Origin: Beverwykella pulmonaria
Lineage: Eukaryota > Ascomycota > Dothideomycetes > Pleosporales > Melanommataceae
NCBI GenBank assembly: GCA_001599595.1
Contig: BCHH01000007.1
Coordinates: 558,084 to 622,083 of the forward strand
Length of the DNA stretch: 64,000 nucleotides
Direction: 5' to 3'
Shown in pieces: positions 1 to 11,005 of this stretch. The stretch's first letter is position 1. Every line of letters begins with the position of its first letter. The translations under genes and the position numbers were made by a program. Below the pieces are notes generated by a model, which saw only the letters and a list, made by a program, of their open reading frames with translations, had not been told where the DNA came from and searched no databases.

Positions 1-221
1 GGTGCAGGGCAAAATCGTATGGCCCGAGCATCTCCGGAAGATCGTAATTCCGACCGAAAACTGCCTAGGAGCTTACTCGTACATATAAACTTATGGCCTT
101 ATAAAATAGGTATCAATTGGATCAATTATCCAATCAATCTTTGAGGCAGTGACTGAATTGATTGCAAAAATCCATACAAACAGATTGAATTGATTGAATT
201 GTTACATAATCAATTGATCAA
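1..221. other. AT-rich window edge 3' of the MFS gene
   Basis: About 90-240 is AT-rich and full of ATTGATT/AATCAAT words. On the minus strand, roughly 70 down to 1 stays open and reads like coding sequence (it contains DLPEMLGPYDF) after a possible acceptor. It could be the edge of another minus-strand gene or a chance frame. I do not recognise it, and it does not resemble the missing C-terminus of the neighbouring permease. Confidence 0.3.
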
Positions 222-240
222 TCAATTACTTGGATTCGGA
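90..240. repeat. ATTGATT-rich low-complexity segment
   Basis: Overlapping ATTGATT and AATCAAT words recur through this stretch, including short inverted pairs around CAATTGATCAATCAATTA near 210-228. It directly follows the point where the permease reading frame is lost. It may be a degenerate tandem repeat or AT-rich decay. Confidence 0.5.
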
Positions 241-1410
241 TTGATTGTTGCCATCTCTGGCAAATCCGATGCAAAGCAGACCCCGAGCGTGTAAAAGATC
301 CCGAGAGCAGGGGAGATGGCACCAAGAGAGTTGATATGCGCTGGAGTGTACCGCTTCAGACTCTTCAGCCAAAGAAGGTAGCCTCCAGACGAAGTAGTGA
401 GACATCCATTCCAGAAAAAAATATCCAATAACAGGAGTGCCCACACCTGCGGATTCTTGGCGACCTTGACAAAGGTGCCGAAGGTCACTTGTCCTTCGAC
501 GCGATGCCCAGCTCTCACGAGACGATCCTTCGCGATTTTGACATTATTTTCGCTCATTACCAGTCGATTCGGCTTCTCAGGTGTTCCAGGAATGACGAAG
601 AATCCGAGAATACCAACGGGTATGGTGATAATGGAACAAATGATGTACATCCATCTCCAACCGGCAAGCCCATGCACACCGTCAAGTCGAGAAGATGCCC
701 CCGATTGGATCAATGCTGCAGTGAGTGTGCCAAGGGTGAGACCAACATAGAAGACACCGCCGCGGCGCCCAATCTCATCGCCTCTGTACCACGAGCCTGT
801 AACCGTGAGGAGAGAAACGCGAAAACACGGTCAGAATACTTACCGAAAATGAAGTGTACGGCAGGGAAGAACGCGGCCTCAAACCACCCCACAAGGAAGC
901 GATATGCGGCCAACTCGGCGAACGAGTCCACACGATATTGGAGCAGAGTAAACAGTCCCCAAAACTGTTGTTTCTCATCAGCCTAGGACATCATACATAG
1001 TCTTAGGAAGTGTGTTTGACGTTGCAAGTTAACGTACCACGTCTAGAAATGGGATCAAGTAATGCATCGGGACCCGGGTGAATAGATACATGAAGGGAAT
1101 TTGTCCAAGTACTGCACCAAGCACATACATGGTCTGCAGGCGAACGAGCTGATTGCCTTTAAATCCAAGGTCTTCCTTGAGGCCAGCGACATAGGCGTTA
1201 TCTACGCGAAGTTAATCACTGAACGACACATGGTGAAACAATATACATACTAATGTTGGCCTGGTCAATGTACTTGACCCAGTACGCGAGGAACACATAG
1301 GGAACGATCAGTAGGTCCAGCTTAACGATGAGCTTCCGCTCTACTGGGGTATCCTGTGCCTGGAACCATTGCAGCTGGTACCACTTGCGTATTTTTGGAA
1401 TGGAAGACAT
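222..1410 (-). CDS. MFS permease, Dal5/allantoate type (C-terminally shortened)
   Basis: Likely an anion:cation symporter family transporter (Dal5-like; carboxylates, vitamins, ureides) of the plasma membrane. Exons on the minus strand: 1410-1251, 1201-1038, 982-844, 796-222, giving 345 residues in frame. Family landmarks are the N-terminal KLDLLIVPYVFLAYWVKYIDQANI, then NNAYVAGLKEDL, and a TM4-6 block around YRFLVGWFEAAFFPAVHF and WYRGDEIGRRGG. Relatives are about 480-520 residues. Here the frame ends at CFASDLPEMATINPNPSN, so TM8-12 are absent. ATG 1410 is the first ATG of the frame. It is divergent from the Baeyer-Villiger gene. Either this is a decayed gene or an exon lies beyond the window; the former seems likelier because a GTAATT after the last codons leads to nothing permease-like. 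Confidence 0.7.
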
Positions 1411-2030
1411 CTTGAATGATGGCAACTTTGATACGTAGTAGACGGGGCTGTTCAGTTGCGGTCATCATGGCACTTTATATGCTTGTGCAATCACATCCAA
1501 GCGTTTATGCCAGCGCCTCATCTCGGCCGTCAAGTAGTCTCTGAGTTCAAATTCCAGTGCCATACATCGATTCCAGGGGTCTGGACCTGGTTTCGACGCC
1601 CTGCCACGCGGGTGATGATGAGTATGCAGGACGGCTCAAGTTGGTCGCTAATGAAGCCGACGGAAAGCAGGATGCGTCATTAGCACGAACGTGTGTCAGG
1701 TATCTGTCATGCCTCTGGCATGGACGTTGTCGGTACTCGCTACTCGGAATATTTTCGCGGGTGGCGTGGCTGGAGCTGTTTTGGTGGGATAGTGTCAACA
1801 GCGTCAGTAGCGGGGGCAAAGACGTGATCATGGTTGCAATGCAGGGCATGTCGACGACGAGATAATGAGACCGATAACGGCACTCTGTCAGGAATGGACT
1901 GTCTTGCTGGACATACTGCTGGAACTGATAAATTGTTGGTCCTCATATTGTGGCGCCGAAAAGCAAGTGTTGAAAATTTGTACATCGTTGTGTTGAAAGC
2001 TGAATCTTCAATTCTCAGTGTTTGAACAAA
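1411..2030. promoter_or_regulatory. Divergent promoter, MFS / Baeyer-Villiger monooxygenase
   Basis: This 620 bp lies between two divergent start codons. Short frames run through it on both strands, but none has family features. It is the only space for both promoters, so shared control is plausible. I recognise no specific operator. Confidence 0.45.
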
Positions 2031-4239
2031 ATGGCATCATCACGTGCCAATCAGATAGGCGCGACGCTCACACCTCATGCAAAGCGCGTTGCTCAACTCT
2101 CCGCCCACCTCGCGCCCGCCGGCGAGCCAGAACAAATAAATACACGTCCCATCCTGCCCATCAAATACCCAGTCTCCAAACTTAAGTTGGACACAAACCA
2201 TTGCATCGACGATGTGCGCGAGCTCAAGGTGGCTGTCGTGGGTACGGCACTCTTGCTCGCTACCTCCAGTATAGTTATTGACGGATGGTCACAGGGGCTG
2301 GCCTCTCCGGCATCAACGCAGGCATTCTGCTCCCTGCAAAGGTCTCCGGCATCAACCTCACCATATTCGAGAAGAATGCAGACGTCAGCGGAACATGGCT
2401 CGAGAACAGCTATCCCGGTGGTATGTGCAGCTGCAATCCACCACGGAGGAGGCTCTAACATTATATCTAGTGAGATGCGACATCCCCTCCCACGTCTACC
2501 AGTCCACCTTCTCTCCAAACACGCAGTGGTCCGAACAGTTCGCCAAGGGCTCCGAGATCCGCGACTACTGGCAGTCGCGAGCGAAGAAACACGACGTTTA
2601 CCGCTATCTCAAGTTGCGTCACCGTGTCAATGATGCTACGTGGGACGACACAGACTCGCAGTGGAGTCTCACGGTGCACAACCTCAACGAGGGCAAGACA
2701 TTGGTGGAGAAGTTCGACTTCGTCATCTTCGCCATTGGCCGGTTCAATGCCTGGAAGCTCCCTAACTACCCAGGCATCGACGACTACAAGGGGCTTCTGA
2801 GGCATACCTCCAACTGGGACTCAACTTTTGACCCCGCTGGCAAGAAGGTGGCGGTTATTGGCAATGGAGCGAGCGGTATTCAGGTCGTGCCTCATCTGCA
2901 GCTCACTGCAAAGCATGTTACCCACTTCATCCGGAATCCGACCTGGATAGCCACGTCTTGGGCTGGTGACGAGAGAACATTTGCTCCTCAGCCTGTAAGC
3001 TTCGATGCCCACTCTGCTGCCTGTTATCACGTTCGAGGACAATAGCCGGGATATCTTTGCGCAGTCATTCAGTTGAACAGTGCTCTAGCCCTCTGCCTGA
3101 ATGTGCTTGACACCCTAGCCATTCTCCTCGGACATAGGCAAACGCAGTTCAGCCAGTCTTATTAACTCATTCACAGTTCCTCCAAGAACAGCGCGAAAGC
3201 TTCAAAGACCCCAAAATATACCTCGAATTCAGGAAGAGAGAGGAGGATAAGTACTGGAGACGATTCCGCGCCATGATTCGCGGCTCCGACGAGAATGAGG
3301 GGATGAGAGAGCAGTTCATTGACGTGATGAAGAAGAGAGCCGCCAAGAAGCCGGAGTTGCTAGAGGGGTTGATACCTGATTTTGCGCCGCACTGTCGACG
3401 ACTCACCCCTGGACCCGGCTACCTGGAGTCGCTCACTGAGGACAACGCCGAACTTATCAAGGTTCCCATCAAACGCTTCACTCCCAACGGCATCGAGACA
3501 ATTGATGGTGTTCAACGCGAATTTGATGCCATCTTCTGTGCTACAGGCGCAAATACAGATCTGGTTCCTCCATTCTCCGTGAAGGCAAGGGGCGTGGATT
3601 TGAAGGAGGCGTGGAAGCCTGATGGGAAATTTGGCTTTCCCTACACCTATCTTGGAGTTGCCACTCCCGGTTTCCCTAATCTTTTCTTCCTCGCTGGACC
3701 TCATGCTACTGGTGCTTCGGGAACTGTGCCTTATGCCGTGGAAACAACGCTCACATTTTACGCCAAAATTCTTCGTAAAGTCTCCTCTCAAGGGATCAAA
3801 TCGATAACGCCCAGGAAGGACGCGGCGGACGACTTTGTGGACTACTGTGATGCATTTTTCCCAACTACAGGTAAAGTCACACTTCATTCACCGCCGGTTC
3901 TGTATTCTAATTCGAATTTCAGCCTTAACAGACAACTGCAGCTCTTGGAATAACGGCGGCATCCCTGGCACTCGAATTCATGGTTTATGGCCTGGATCAG
4001 CAGCGCATTCCACCATTGTAAAATCAAGCCCAAGGTGGGAGGATTGGGAGTATGAGCGCATCGGGAGCGCTGGTAACAGATTCGCTTACTTCGGCAATGG
4101 GTGGACAAGAGGGGAGACATACGAGGACTCAGACTTGACTTCATACCTCAGAGCCCCTGGATCAGAGGTTGATCTGAGGGACGTCCATGAGAGCTGGTGG
4201 GATATCCCGGGCGCGCATCGAAAAATGCAGTCCACATGA
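2031..4239 (+). CDS. Baeyer-Villiger monooxygenase (class B flavin monooxygenase)
   Basis: Predicted FAD/NADPH enzyme inserting oxygen next to a ketone to give an ester or lactone (cyclohexanone/steroid monooxygenase group). Exons 2031-2241, 2295-2420, 2471-2994, 3177-3870 and 3923-4239 join in frame to 623 residues. Visible: FAD-binding VVGAGLSG (about residue 70, split by intron 1), YPGVRCDIPSHVYQ (about 112), the Baeyer-Villiger fingerprint as YKGLLRHTSNWD (about 216; Tyr for the usual Phe), a second Rossmann motif VIGNGASGIQ (about 242), and CATGANTD near the C-terminal half. The third intron (182 bp) is long for this locus, so a tiny exon within it cannot be excluded. ATG 2031 is the first ATG of the frame. 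The UNC93-like transporter follows on the same strand. Substrate unknown. Confidence 0.9.
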
Positions 4240-4929
4240 GCCTCACGTTTCGGCATTAACTTTGGAGTTAGCCTTAAGCATCAAACAATGGGTTTCTCGA
4301 TCACCACATCACCAGTTAAATACCAATCAGTCCCATCTCCCCAACGTCATTCGTAAACACCGATTGCGGATGGCGGCATTGCAGGTAATACGTGATTACA
4401 AAGCGTCAAAGTCGCATCCAAATGTCAATGGCCGATCGATGTTGCCGGTGCAGCATCCGAAGCCGAGTCATGTTGTGAAAAGATTCTATTCGCGAACATG
4501 TCGACATCTACTTATCTATTTCCTCATCATGAATTGTCCGAGATTCTTCCTTTCTGGAGCTAGAACACGTTGACGTTCACGGTCGTTCTCGTCAAATTAT
4601 AGGGTAAATGGCGTGCTAGCCCATGCACACTGCCCTCGGCCATTTCCGCGCAGGCCCTTCAGGCGTTCAACAGCCGGGCCGTGCTACTAGTTTAAGGAGA
4701 ACACTTGCAATCCTTGTTGTATGCAAGGTCTAGCAATGAGGTTGCAGGGAGTGTCCTAGGGCCGTTCACATGTCGAGAGAGTATAAGACGGAAAGTGTGA
4801 CTTGGTGTTACCCCTTGTATCAACTACCTCAGAACTTATTCTTTACGCTAAATTCTCATTCTCTTAAATTTCTGAACTTTCTCCAGTAGAACACCTTCAA
4901 TTGCTCGTTATCTACCCAGACCAACCACG
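4240..4929. other. Intergenic, 3' of BVMO and promoter of UNC93-like gene
   Basis: A 690 bp gap. The distal part holds the promoter of the next gene (TATA-like element at 4782, pyrimidine-rich leader to 4929). The frame at 4187-4573 has no family features and I treat it as chance. Confidence 0.5.
4782..4787 (+). promoter_or_regulatory. TATA-like element
   Basis: TATAAG 148 bp before the ATG at 4930, followed by a CT-rich leader typical of fungal promoters. It probably serves the UNC93-like gene. Confidence 0.4.
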
Positions 4930-6535
4930 ATGTCTGATCCCGAAACCTCCCTCGAGTCTGGCAGCGATGTTGAAGAGAAGCGCAATTATTCATGTATACC
5001 TAACCTTCCCTCTGACAAAAAAAACGTCAATTTTGACTAGAATCCAGCAAAATGGTACCATTCAACCTTCTACAATATGACCATTCTCGGTCTCTGCAAC
5101 TTTGCAGCACCCGGTATATGGGGGGCAATGAACTCGCTCGGGGCAGGCGGAGCCGCATCGCCGCATCTTATCAATGCTGCGAATTCATTGACCTTCTGCC
5201 TCATGGTAATCTCGTGCTTCTTCGGAAGTATCTTGGTCAAGTATATTGGGATTAAGGGCGCGTTGATATTCGGAACGTAAGTTTGCCTCACTCCATCAAT
5301 CCCAATAATCGGATTGATATATAGATACTGATTTCACAGACTTGGCTACGCACCATACGCTGCAGGGCTTTATACCAATAACCGATTTGGAACAGAGTGG
5401 TTTGTTCTCTTCGGTGCAGCTTTATGCGGAATATCCGCAGGCGTTTTTTGGATGGCCGAAGCCGCCATCGCCATTGCATACCCGGAGCCCTGGAACAAGG
5501 GTAAAGCACTTGGATATTGGCTCACTTACCGTCTTTCCGGACAGATCCTGGGTGGAGCCATCAATCTAGGATTGAACGCCAACCGCGACCAAGCTGGCAA
5601 GGTGTCCTACACTGTTTTCCTTGTCTTCATCGCACTTCAGTCTGCCGGACCATTCGTAGGGTTTCTGTTAAATCGCCCGAGCAAGGTGCAGAGGAAGGAC
5701 GGGAAGAAAGTTGAACTTAAGATCCTGGAGAATCCGTGGTTTGAGATCAAGGAGACAACCAGGCTATTCTTTACAAAGAAATTCTTGCTTGTTCTGTTGT
5801 GGATTGGACAGGCAGTGTTTGCGGAAGCTGTCTTTTTCACATACCTCTCCTGTATGTCGCCCTTCATTTCACCCCTACTCGCTCCCACTCATGCTGAGAA
5901 TCCGTATAGTATGGTTCTCCGTCCGTGCCCGCGCCCTCGGCTCCTTCGTTTCCGGCATCACCGCCGTGATTTGCGGTAACCTACTCGGCACGTACCTCGA
6001 CCGGGTTACAATTCCTCTGCGCACGCGGGCCCGCAGCTCCTTCTTCTTCATCGCTGTCATTCAGGGTGCATGGTGGACTTGGGCCACTATTCTCGTTACG
6101 CGCTTCCGGCACACGCGACCTACATACGACTGGGCGTCCCACGGCTTCGGGCACTCCTTTGCTGTCTTCGTTCTCCTCACTGCTGGCTTTCAAATGAACT
6201 ATCTCCTGCTCTACTTCATCATCACGAACTTAGCCAAGGACGAGCCGCAGGTTATCCGCTACGCGGCGCTGTTGCGAGGTACAGAGTCAGCGTGGCAGGC
6301 GCTTAGCTATGGATTGTCGAGTCTGACGATCTTTGCGGAAGTGGGCGGTGTCTATTTCAATTTTGCACTCTGGGCAGTAGCGTTATTGCCAGCATGGGTG
6401 GTGGTAAGGGGGTTTGGGCGCGAGGCGGTGGTGCTTAGGGAGGGAGAGGGAGAGGGGCTGGAGGTCGGGCGGGTGGTGAGGACGAAGAGTGTAAATGGAA
6501 GGAAGAGTGTTGAGGGAAATGAGGTGCAGATCTGA
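4930..6535 (+). CDS. UNC93-like MFS membrane protein
   Basis: Fungal UNC93-like (DUF895) multi-pass membrane protein of the major facilitator superfamily; a transport role is inferred and the substrate is unknown. Exons 4930-4993, 5048-5276, 5340-5851 and 5910-6535 give 476 residues. Exon 2 must start at 5048, since the acceptor at 5040 would create a stop. Family landmarks: FYNMTILGLCNFAAPGIWGA and NSLGAGGAASP in the first helix and loop, FGAALCGISAGVFWMAEAA, a basic cytoplasmic loop near RPSKVQRKDGKK, and WFSVRARALGSFVSGI. Roughly 11-12 hydrophobic segments are visible, then a charged tail rich in Gly/Glu/Val. It is convergent with the MDR gene downstream. Confidence 0.88.
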
Positions 6536-7041
6536 GAAGGGTGGAGAGATTGGAAAAGATGGAGACATTTTGGAGGCAGTGATGATATGGTGGATTGCTA
6601 GATTGGAGTGTATGGAATCAATTGCTGATCAATAAATCATTATTCAACACTTCAGTTTGATAATGCAGCTCCAGACGCACTGGCAGTTTTTGCGTGCAAT
6701 TACCGCTACCCTTTGAGTCTTTAGGTGGGATGCTAATCCAGCATACACATTGACTTTCTATTTTTGCTTAAAAGTATGTTTATGCAGAAATGGATGACTA
6801 GTACATGGGATTGATTACACAGTTTGTGAGAACGTATCTATGATGTAAAATGCTTAGACGTCTTATTTCCCACTACCATCTGATTATGTCCTGAAACATA
6901 TAACAAGAAAAGATCGCTACATTTTTAGGTAAATATTCTGGATTTAGTTTTTTTAAAGTCTTTCTCCAAAAAAATGTCTCGATGCTAACAAAATTGTCGA
7001 AAATGCGCACACCAAAGTGCCTACCAGACAGCGTTCCACAC
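6536..7041. other. Convergent 3' intergenic region
   Basis: These 506 bp separate the stops of the UNC93-like and MDR genes. AT-rich with A/T homopolymers; it probably holds both polyadenylation regions. No gene seen. Confidence 0.6.
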
Positions 7042-8551
7042 TTACCACAACCGCGCAACCAGTCTCCCCCCACTAACCTCTCTCTTTCTTAATCTATCCA
7101 GCCCCTCATTAATCCCCTCCAACCCATCCACAGTGCCCACCACATCGGGTGGGACTAGTAATCCCTCTACCAGCAAGCGTTCGCACCATTCACTTAGCGC
7201 TTCCCCAATCTCTGGAATCTCATGAAACAACTTGATAGGTATGGAATGCAGCACCACATCGCTCGGAAAATCCGTCTTGGGTACCCCAGTAAGGCCGACA
7301 AGGTGCGAAGAGGTCGTCTTTGCAGGTTCAGAAGGCGTCGACGGTGGCGTGGGTAACCTCGACTTCGTGCCGTTGTACTCGTGCGGATCCACTGGTATTT
7401 TCGCTGCGGCATCTACACTCGCCAGTGCCCTCAGCAAATGCGCCGCACTCTCTTTTCCCTGAGTGTCGAATCCAAATCTCGCACTATTCCCCGTCGCAGA
7501 CCGGATAACACTAATGGCTCTTTCGGGATCATGGCTATCAACCAGCAGATCCGGACGAATCTTATCGTGGTTTGAGAGGCGCAAGCCATGTTTTCCGCTG
7601 TCGACGACTGAGATAATTTTCAAGCCTGCGAGGCGCGCGAGCTGTTTCATTATAAAAGCGCAGGTTGAGCTTCCGCCCCAGATGACGAGGAAGTCGCCTT
7701 CTTGTGCTCGTGAGTCGTTGGTAATACCATTTAGACACTCTTCCCGTATATCAACTGGTAAACGCTCAGCGTCGATCTTGTGCACAATATTAAGCACATC
7801 AGGCCCGGAGAGGATGTGCGAGAAGTCCACACCCATGCATATCCCTAGCGCGAGCACTGCGGCGACGAATGCTACGCCGAGTATGGCGCCGGATTCCGAG
7901 GTTATGTTTGTGGGTAGGCGGATAGTGTTGAACGAGGATGCGATGCTGTATTCTTGGAAGGCGGCGCGGCGCAGGTCCCGATAGTCAGTTGAAGGGATAA
8001 TCACGAGGTCGCCAGTGCGGAGGCGGGTTTTTGTTGTGGAGGATGGGGGTTGCAGGATGATGCCGACGAGTTCGCGGCCGGAGATGTAGGGCAGGGTAGG
8101 GATGCCGAAGTTGTAGTCGCTGGGGAATATATGTCAGAATGTTTTGAGTAGCAAGGTCATGCGTTGGTAGTCTGTGATGAGTACTTCTTCAAACTACGAG
8201 CAGTGCGGTAGTACAAGACTTGTTTAGTCCATCTGCTGCCGTATGTTTTCTGTTTGTGAAAGTTGAAGCGAGGATATGGAAGACATACGGTGCTTTCCAG
8301 TCGATAGGGTTCAACCCCACCGCAGTGACTCTAACAAGAAGCTCATCCTCTCCATTTATTTTTGGTAACGCATAACCCTCCGTCAATTCGTATGGCTGGC
8401 GAATCGCATGCAGTAAAAGCGCGGACTGAGTTTCCGGGACTTTGGTGATTTCGGTTGTACGCTGGAACGCATCTCTCCGTTCTTCAACAGCATCACTTTG
8501 CTGCACATTGAACAGACTCCGCCGCCTCCATTTCAACTGCCAGGAAACCAT
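7042..8551 (-). CDS. Zinc-less medium-chain dehydrogenase/reductase (ToxD/enoyl-reductase type)
   Basis: NAD(P)H-dependent oxidoreductase of the MDR superfamily. Exons 8551-8289 and 8119-7042 give 446 residues across a 169 bp intron. The GroES-like N-terminal half shows SALLLHAIRQPYELTEG, VGLNPIDWKAPDYNFGIPTL and SGRELVGIILQPP. The Rossmann half has LVIWGGSSTCAFIMKQLA, the WGGSS-x-x motif of the ToxD-like branch where most MDRs have GAxGxVG. The Cys/Asp zinc-ligand cluster of classical alcohol dehydrogenases is not seen, so a zinc-independent reductase is likely. The C-terminus ends at GGRLVARLW, usual for the family. ATG 8551 is chosen because it precedes the conserved domain closely; an upstream start adds low-quality sequence. 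Divergent from the luciferase-like monooxygenase. Confidence 0.82.
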
Positions 8552-9076
8552 GGTCCGAGAAGCTGGTGTCACCACGTGCGGATTGGAATGTCGAATGATA
8601 TGTTGAAGCAAATATGGTAACGCAGTGTCATGGTCGATATGAAGACTACAGCAGCCGCCTATTTCCGAGTCGCAATAGTAATCGTAATTGGCGCCGTCAT
8701 CCACCAGTAATCCATGCACGCTGGAAATTATGCCTTTTGCAAGTGGTTCGTGATAAGATTATCCAGGCTGCATTGCGTGATAGTGGAGAATTGTGGCCGA
8801 AGAAACGCCAAAAAATTTGAGAACGTCGATGGTTATCATATCCGAATTCGACCAAACGACGAATAGTATGTTGGGCGTGGTGGGGTATAGAACCAACGTC
8901 AGCGTGTGAGGTTGAGATGGTGGATTGCGTTCAAAGACGCATAGAGCACATCATCCGCACTAAACTTCCCCTCAAGTGAGAACCGACATCGGACGGATTA
9001 CTTAGTCGCTGCTCTTCTTCAAAACGAGCAGAAGAGACGGGGTAAGCACGACATCTGCATCTCAGTTTACGACATC
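8552..9076. promoter_or_regulatory. Divergent promoter, MDR / luciferase-like monooxygenase
   Basis: These 525 bp lie between the two start codons and must carry both promoters, suggesting joint regulation. No motif can be assigned confidently. Confidence 0.45.
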
Positions 9077-10845
9077 ATGCCTCCTCAGAAAAAGTTGATT
9101 CTCAATGCGTTCGTGGAGATGTGTACGTATGCACGTGACCCGATGCCAAGCATTCCATCCTTTGAGCCTATGCTGATGTGAATTGAGGTTGATAGGTAGC
9201 GGACATCAGTCTCCAGGGCTATGGAGACATCCAGACGACCATTCCCATGAGTTCAATAACATTGAACATTGGGTAGAGCTTGCGAAGTTGCTTGAGGATG
9301 CCAAGTTCCATGGCATCTTCATTGCCGATGTGCTTGGTATGATATACTCCCGCCAAACTGAAATATCTGAATCTGAATCTGAATCTGAATATATTAGGCG
9401 GTTACGATGTTTACCAAGGAAATCTGGACGCTGCGATTCGAACTGGTGCGCAATGGCCAGTGAACGAACCGCTTGCAGTAGTATCTGCTATGGCAGCGGC
9501 GACGAAGAGCATCGGTTTTGGCGTAACGGTCTCAACCACATATGAGCAACCTTATCACCTCGCAAGGAGGCTGTCCACAGTTGATCATTTGACTAAGGGC
9601 AGGTAAGATTAGCGCAGTTCCTAAATTTCTTCGGATAGTAAATCTAACCTGCATACCAGACTCGGATGGAACGTACGTGTGCTTGAATTAAACCCCGTTG
9701 ACCAACTATTAACATTCAGTAGATAGTTACGAGCTATCTTGACTCGGCGGCACGAAACATGGGTTTCAAAGAGCAGCTGGCGGTACGTAACTTCGTCGTC
9801 ACGGTCCCAGCTAGTTGAGTTAACATCACATAGCACGACGAAAGATATACACAAGCCGAAGAGTACGTTAAAGTGATATACAAACTCCTAGAGTCTTCTT
9901 GGAGAGATGATGCAGTCGTGCTTGACCGAGAGAAGGGCATATATACCCATCCAGAGCGTGTGCGAGAAATCAACCACAAGGGCAAGTACTTCTCAGTTCC
10001 AGGACCCCATATTTGCCAGCCAAGTCCACAGCGTACACCCTTGATCCTCCAGGCCGGTACTTCAAAGGCGGGTAAATCGTTCGCTGCGCAAAATGCAGAG
10101 GCCATTTTCGTTTCTGCGCACGCACCAGCAGTATGCGCCAAGAACATTGTAGAGATTAGGGAGATGGCCAAAGCGCAGTTTGGTCGTGATGGAAATAGCA
10201 TCAAAGTACTAGCTCTTGTGACGCCCATCGTAGGCCGTACAGAGGAGGAAGCACAGGTGAAGCTTGCTGAGTACCGAAAATATGCCTCTCATGAGGGTGC
10301 CTTGGCTCTGTTCGGCGGTTGGACCGGCATGGATCTCTCGAAATATGACGATGAACAAGAGTTGAGAGAGGTAGAAAGCAACGCGGTGCGGTCGACTGTC
10401 GAGGGCTACGCGCGATTTTCCCCAGGGACATCCAAGTGGACGAAGCATACCATCGCCGAACATGTTTCCCTGGGCGGCAATGGACCGGTTTTTGTTGGGA
10501 CTGCAGCACAGGTAGCAGATGGCTTCCAGATATGGCTTGATGAGGCTGGCGTGGATGGCTTTAATCTGGTAAGTTTCAAAGATTTCGCGATTTGCTTTAA
10601 TGTTACTCACCTTTTCCCAGGCTTACACGTTATTCCCACAATCTTTCAAAGACATCGTCGAGCTTTTGCTCCCTGAGCTGAGGTCTCGAGGCCTATTTTG
10701 GGAAGACTATGCAGTCCCAGAGGGCACATATCGGGAAAATTTTTACGAGATCAAAGGCCAAAAGGGTCCGCTGGATGAGCATGTTGCTTCGACTTATCGG
10801 TGGAAGGCAGGTGTTGATATTAAGGACCATGTCATCCCGGAGTAG
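9077..10845 (+). CDS. FMN-dependent luciferase-like monooxygenase (NtaA/SnaA/DszA family)
   Basis: Predicted oxygenase component of a two-component flavin monooxygenase, using FMNH2 from a separate reductase. Relatives act on nitrilotriacetate, dimethyl sulfide, dibenzothiophene sulfone and pristinamycin. Seven exons: 9077-9122, 9196-9336, 9398-9602, 9660-9672, 9723-9782, 9834-10568, 10621-10845; 474 residues in frame. Landmarks: GLWRHPDDHSHEFNNIEHWV, FHGIFIADVLGGYDVYQGN, LARRLSTVDHLTKGRLGWNI, PLILQAGTSKAGKSFAAQNA and GPVFVGTAAQVADGF. Exon 4 is only 13 nt yet encodes the conserved LGWN. Intron 2 carries four copies of TCTGAA. No flavin reductase gene lies in the window. The C-terminus is convergent with the HET gene. 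Substrate cannot be read from sequence. Confidence 0.92.
9366..9389. repeat. (TCTGAA)4 microsatellite in an intron
   Basis: Four perfect 6-bp units fill much of the 61-bp intron 2 of the luciferase-like monooxygenase gene, a few bases before the acceptor. Copy number could vary between isolates. Confidence 0.85.
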
Positions 10846-11005
10846 AATGTGGGTTCCTTCATGACCACATTAATTTTGCAAAATACTCCAGGGTTCAGGT
10901 TGGGTGTCACACCAAATCGACATATAACTATAACCACAAAAGTCAATGTGAAGACTGACTCACCATTGGCTCCATTTGAAATCAACTGCCCAGTTCGAGC
11001 TGTGA

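Noticed and set aside
397..986. Plus-strand frames of 117 and 165 codons
   Set aside because: They are antisense to MFS exons, whose minus-strand reading has clear transporter motifs.
1..10845. Secondary-metabolite gene cluster
   Set aside because: Tailoring-type enzymes are present, but no backbone synthase (PKS, NRPS, terpene cyclase, DMATS) or pathway transcription factor is seen in the window.
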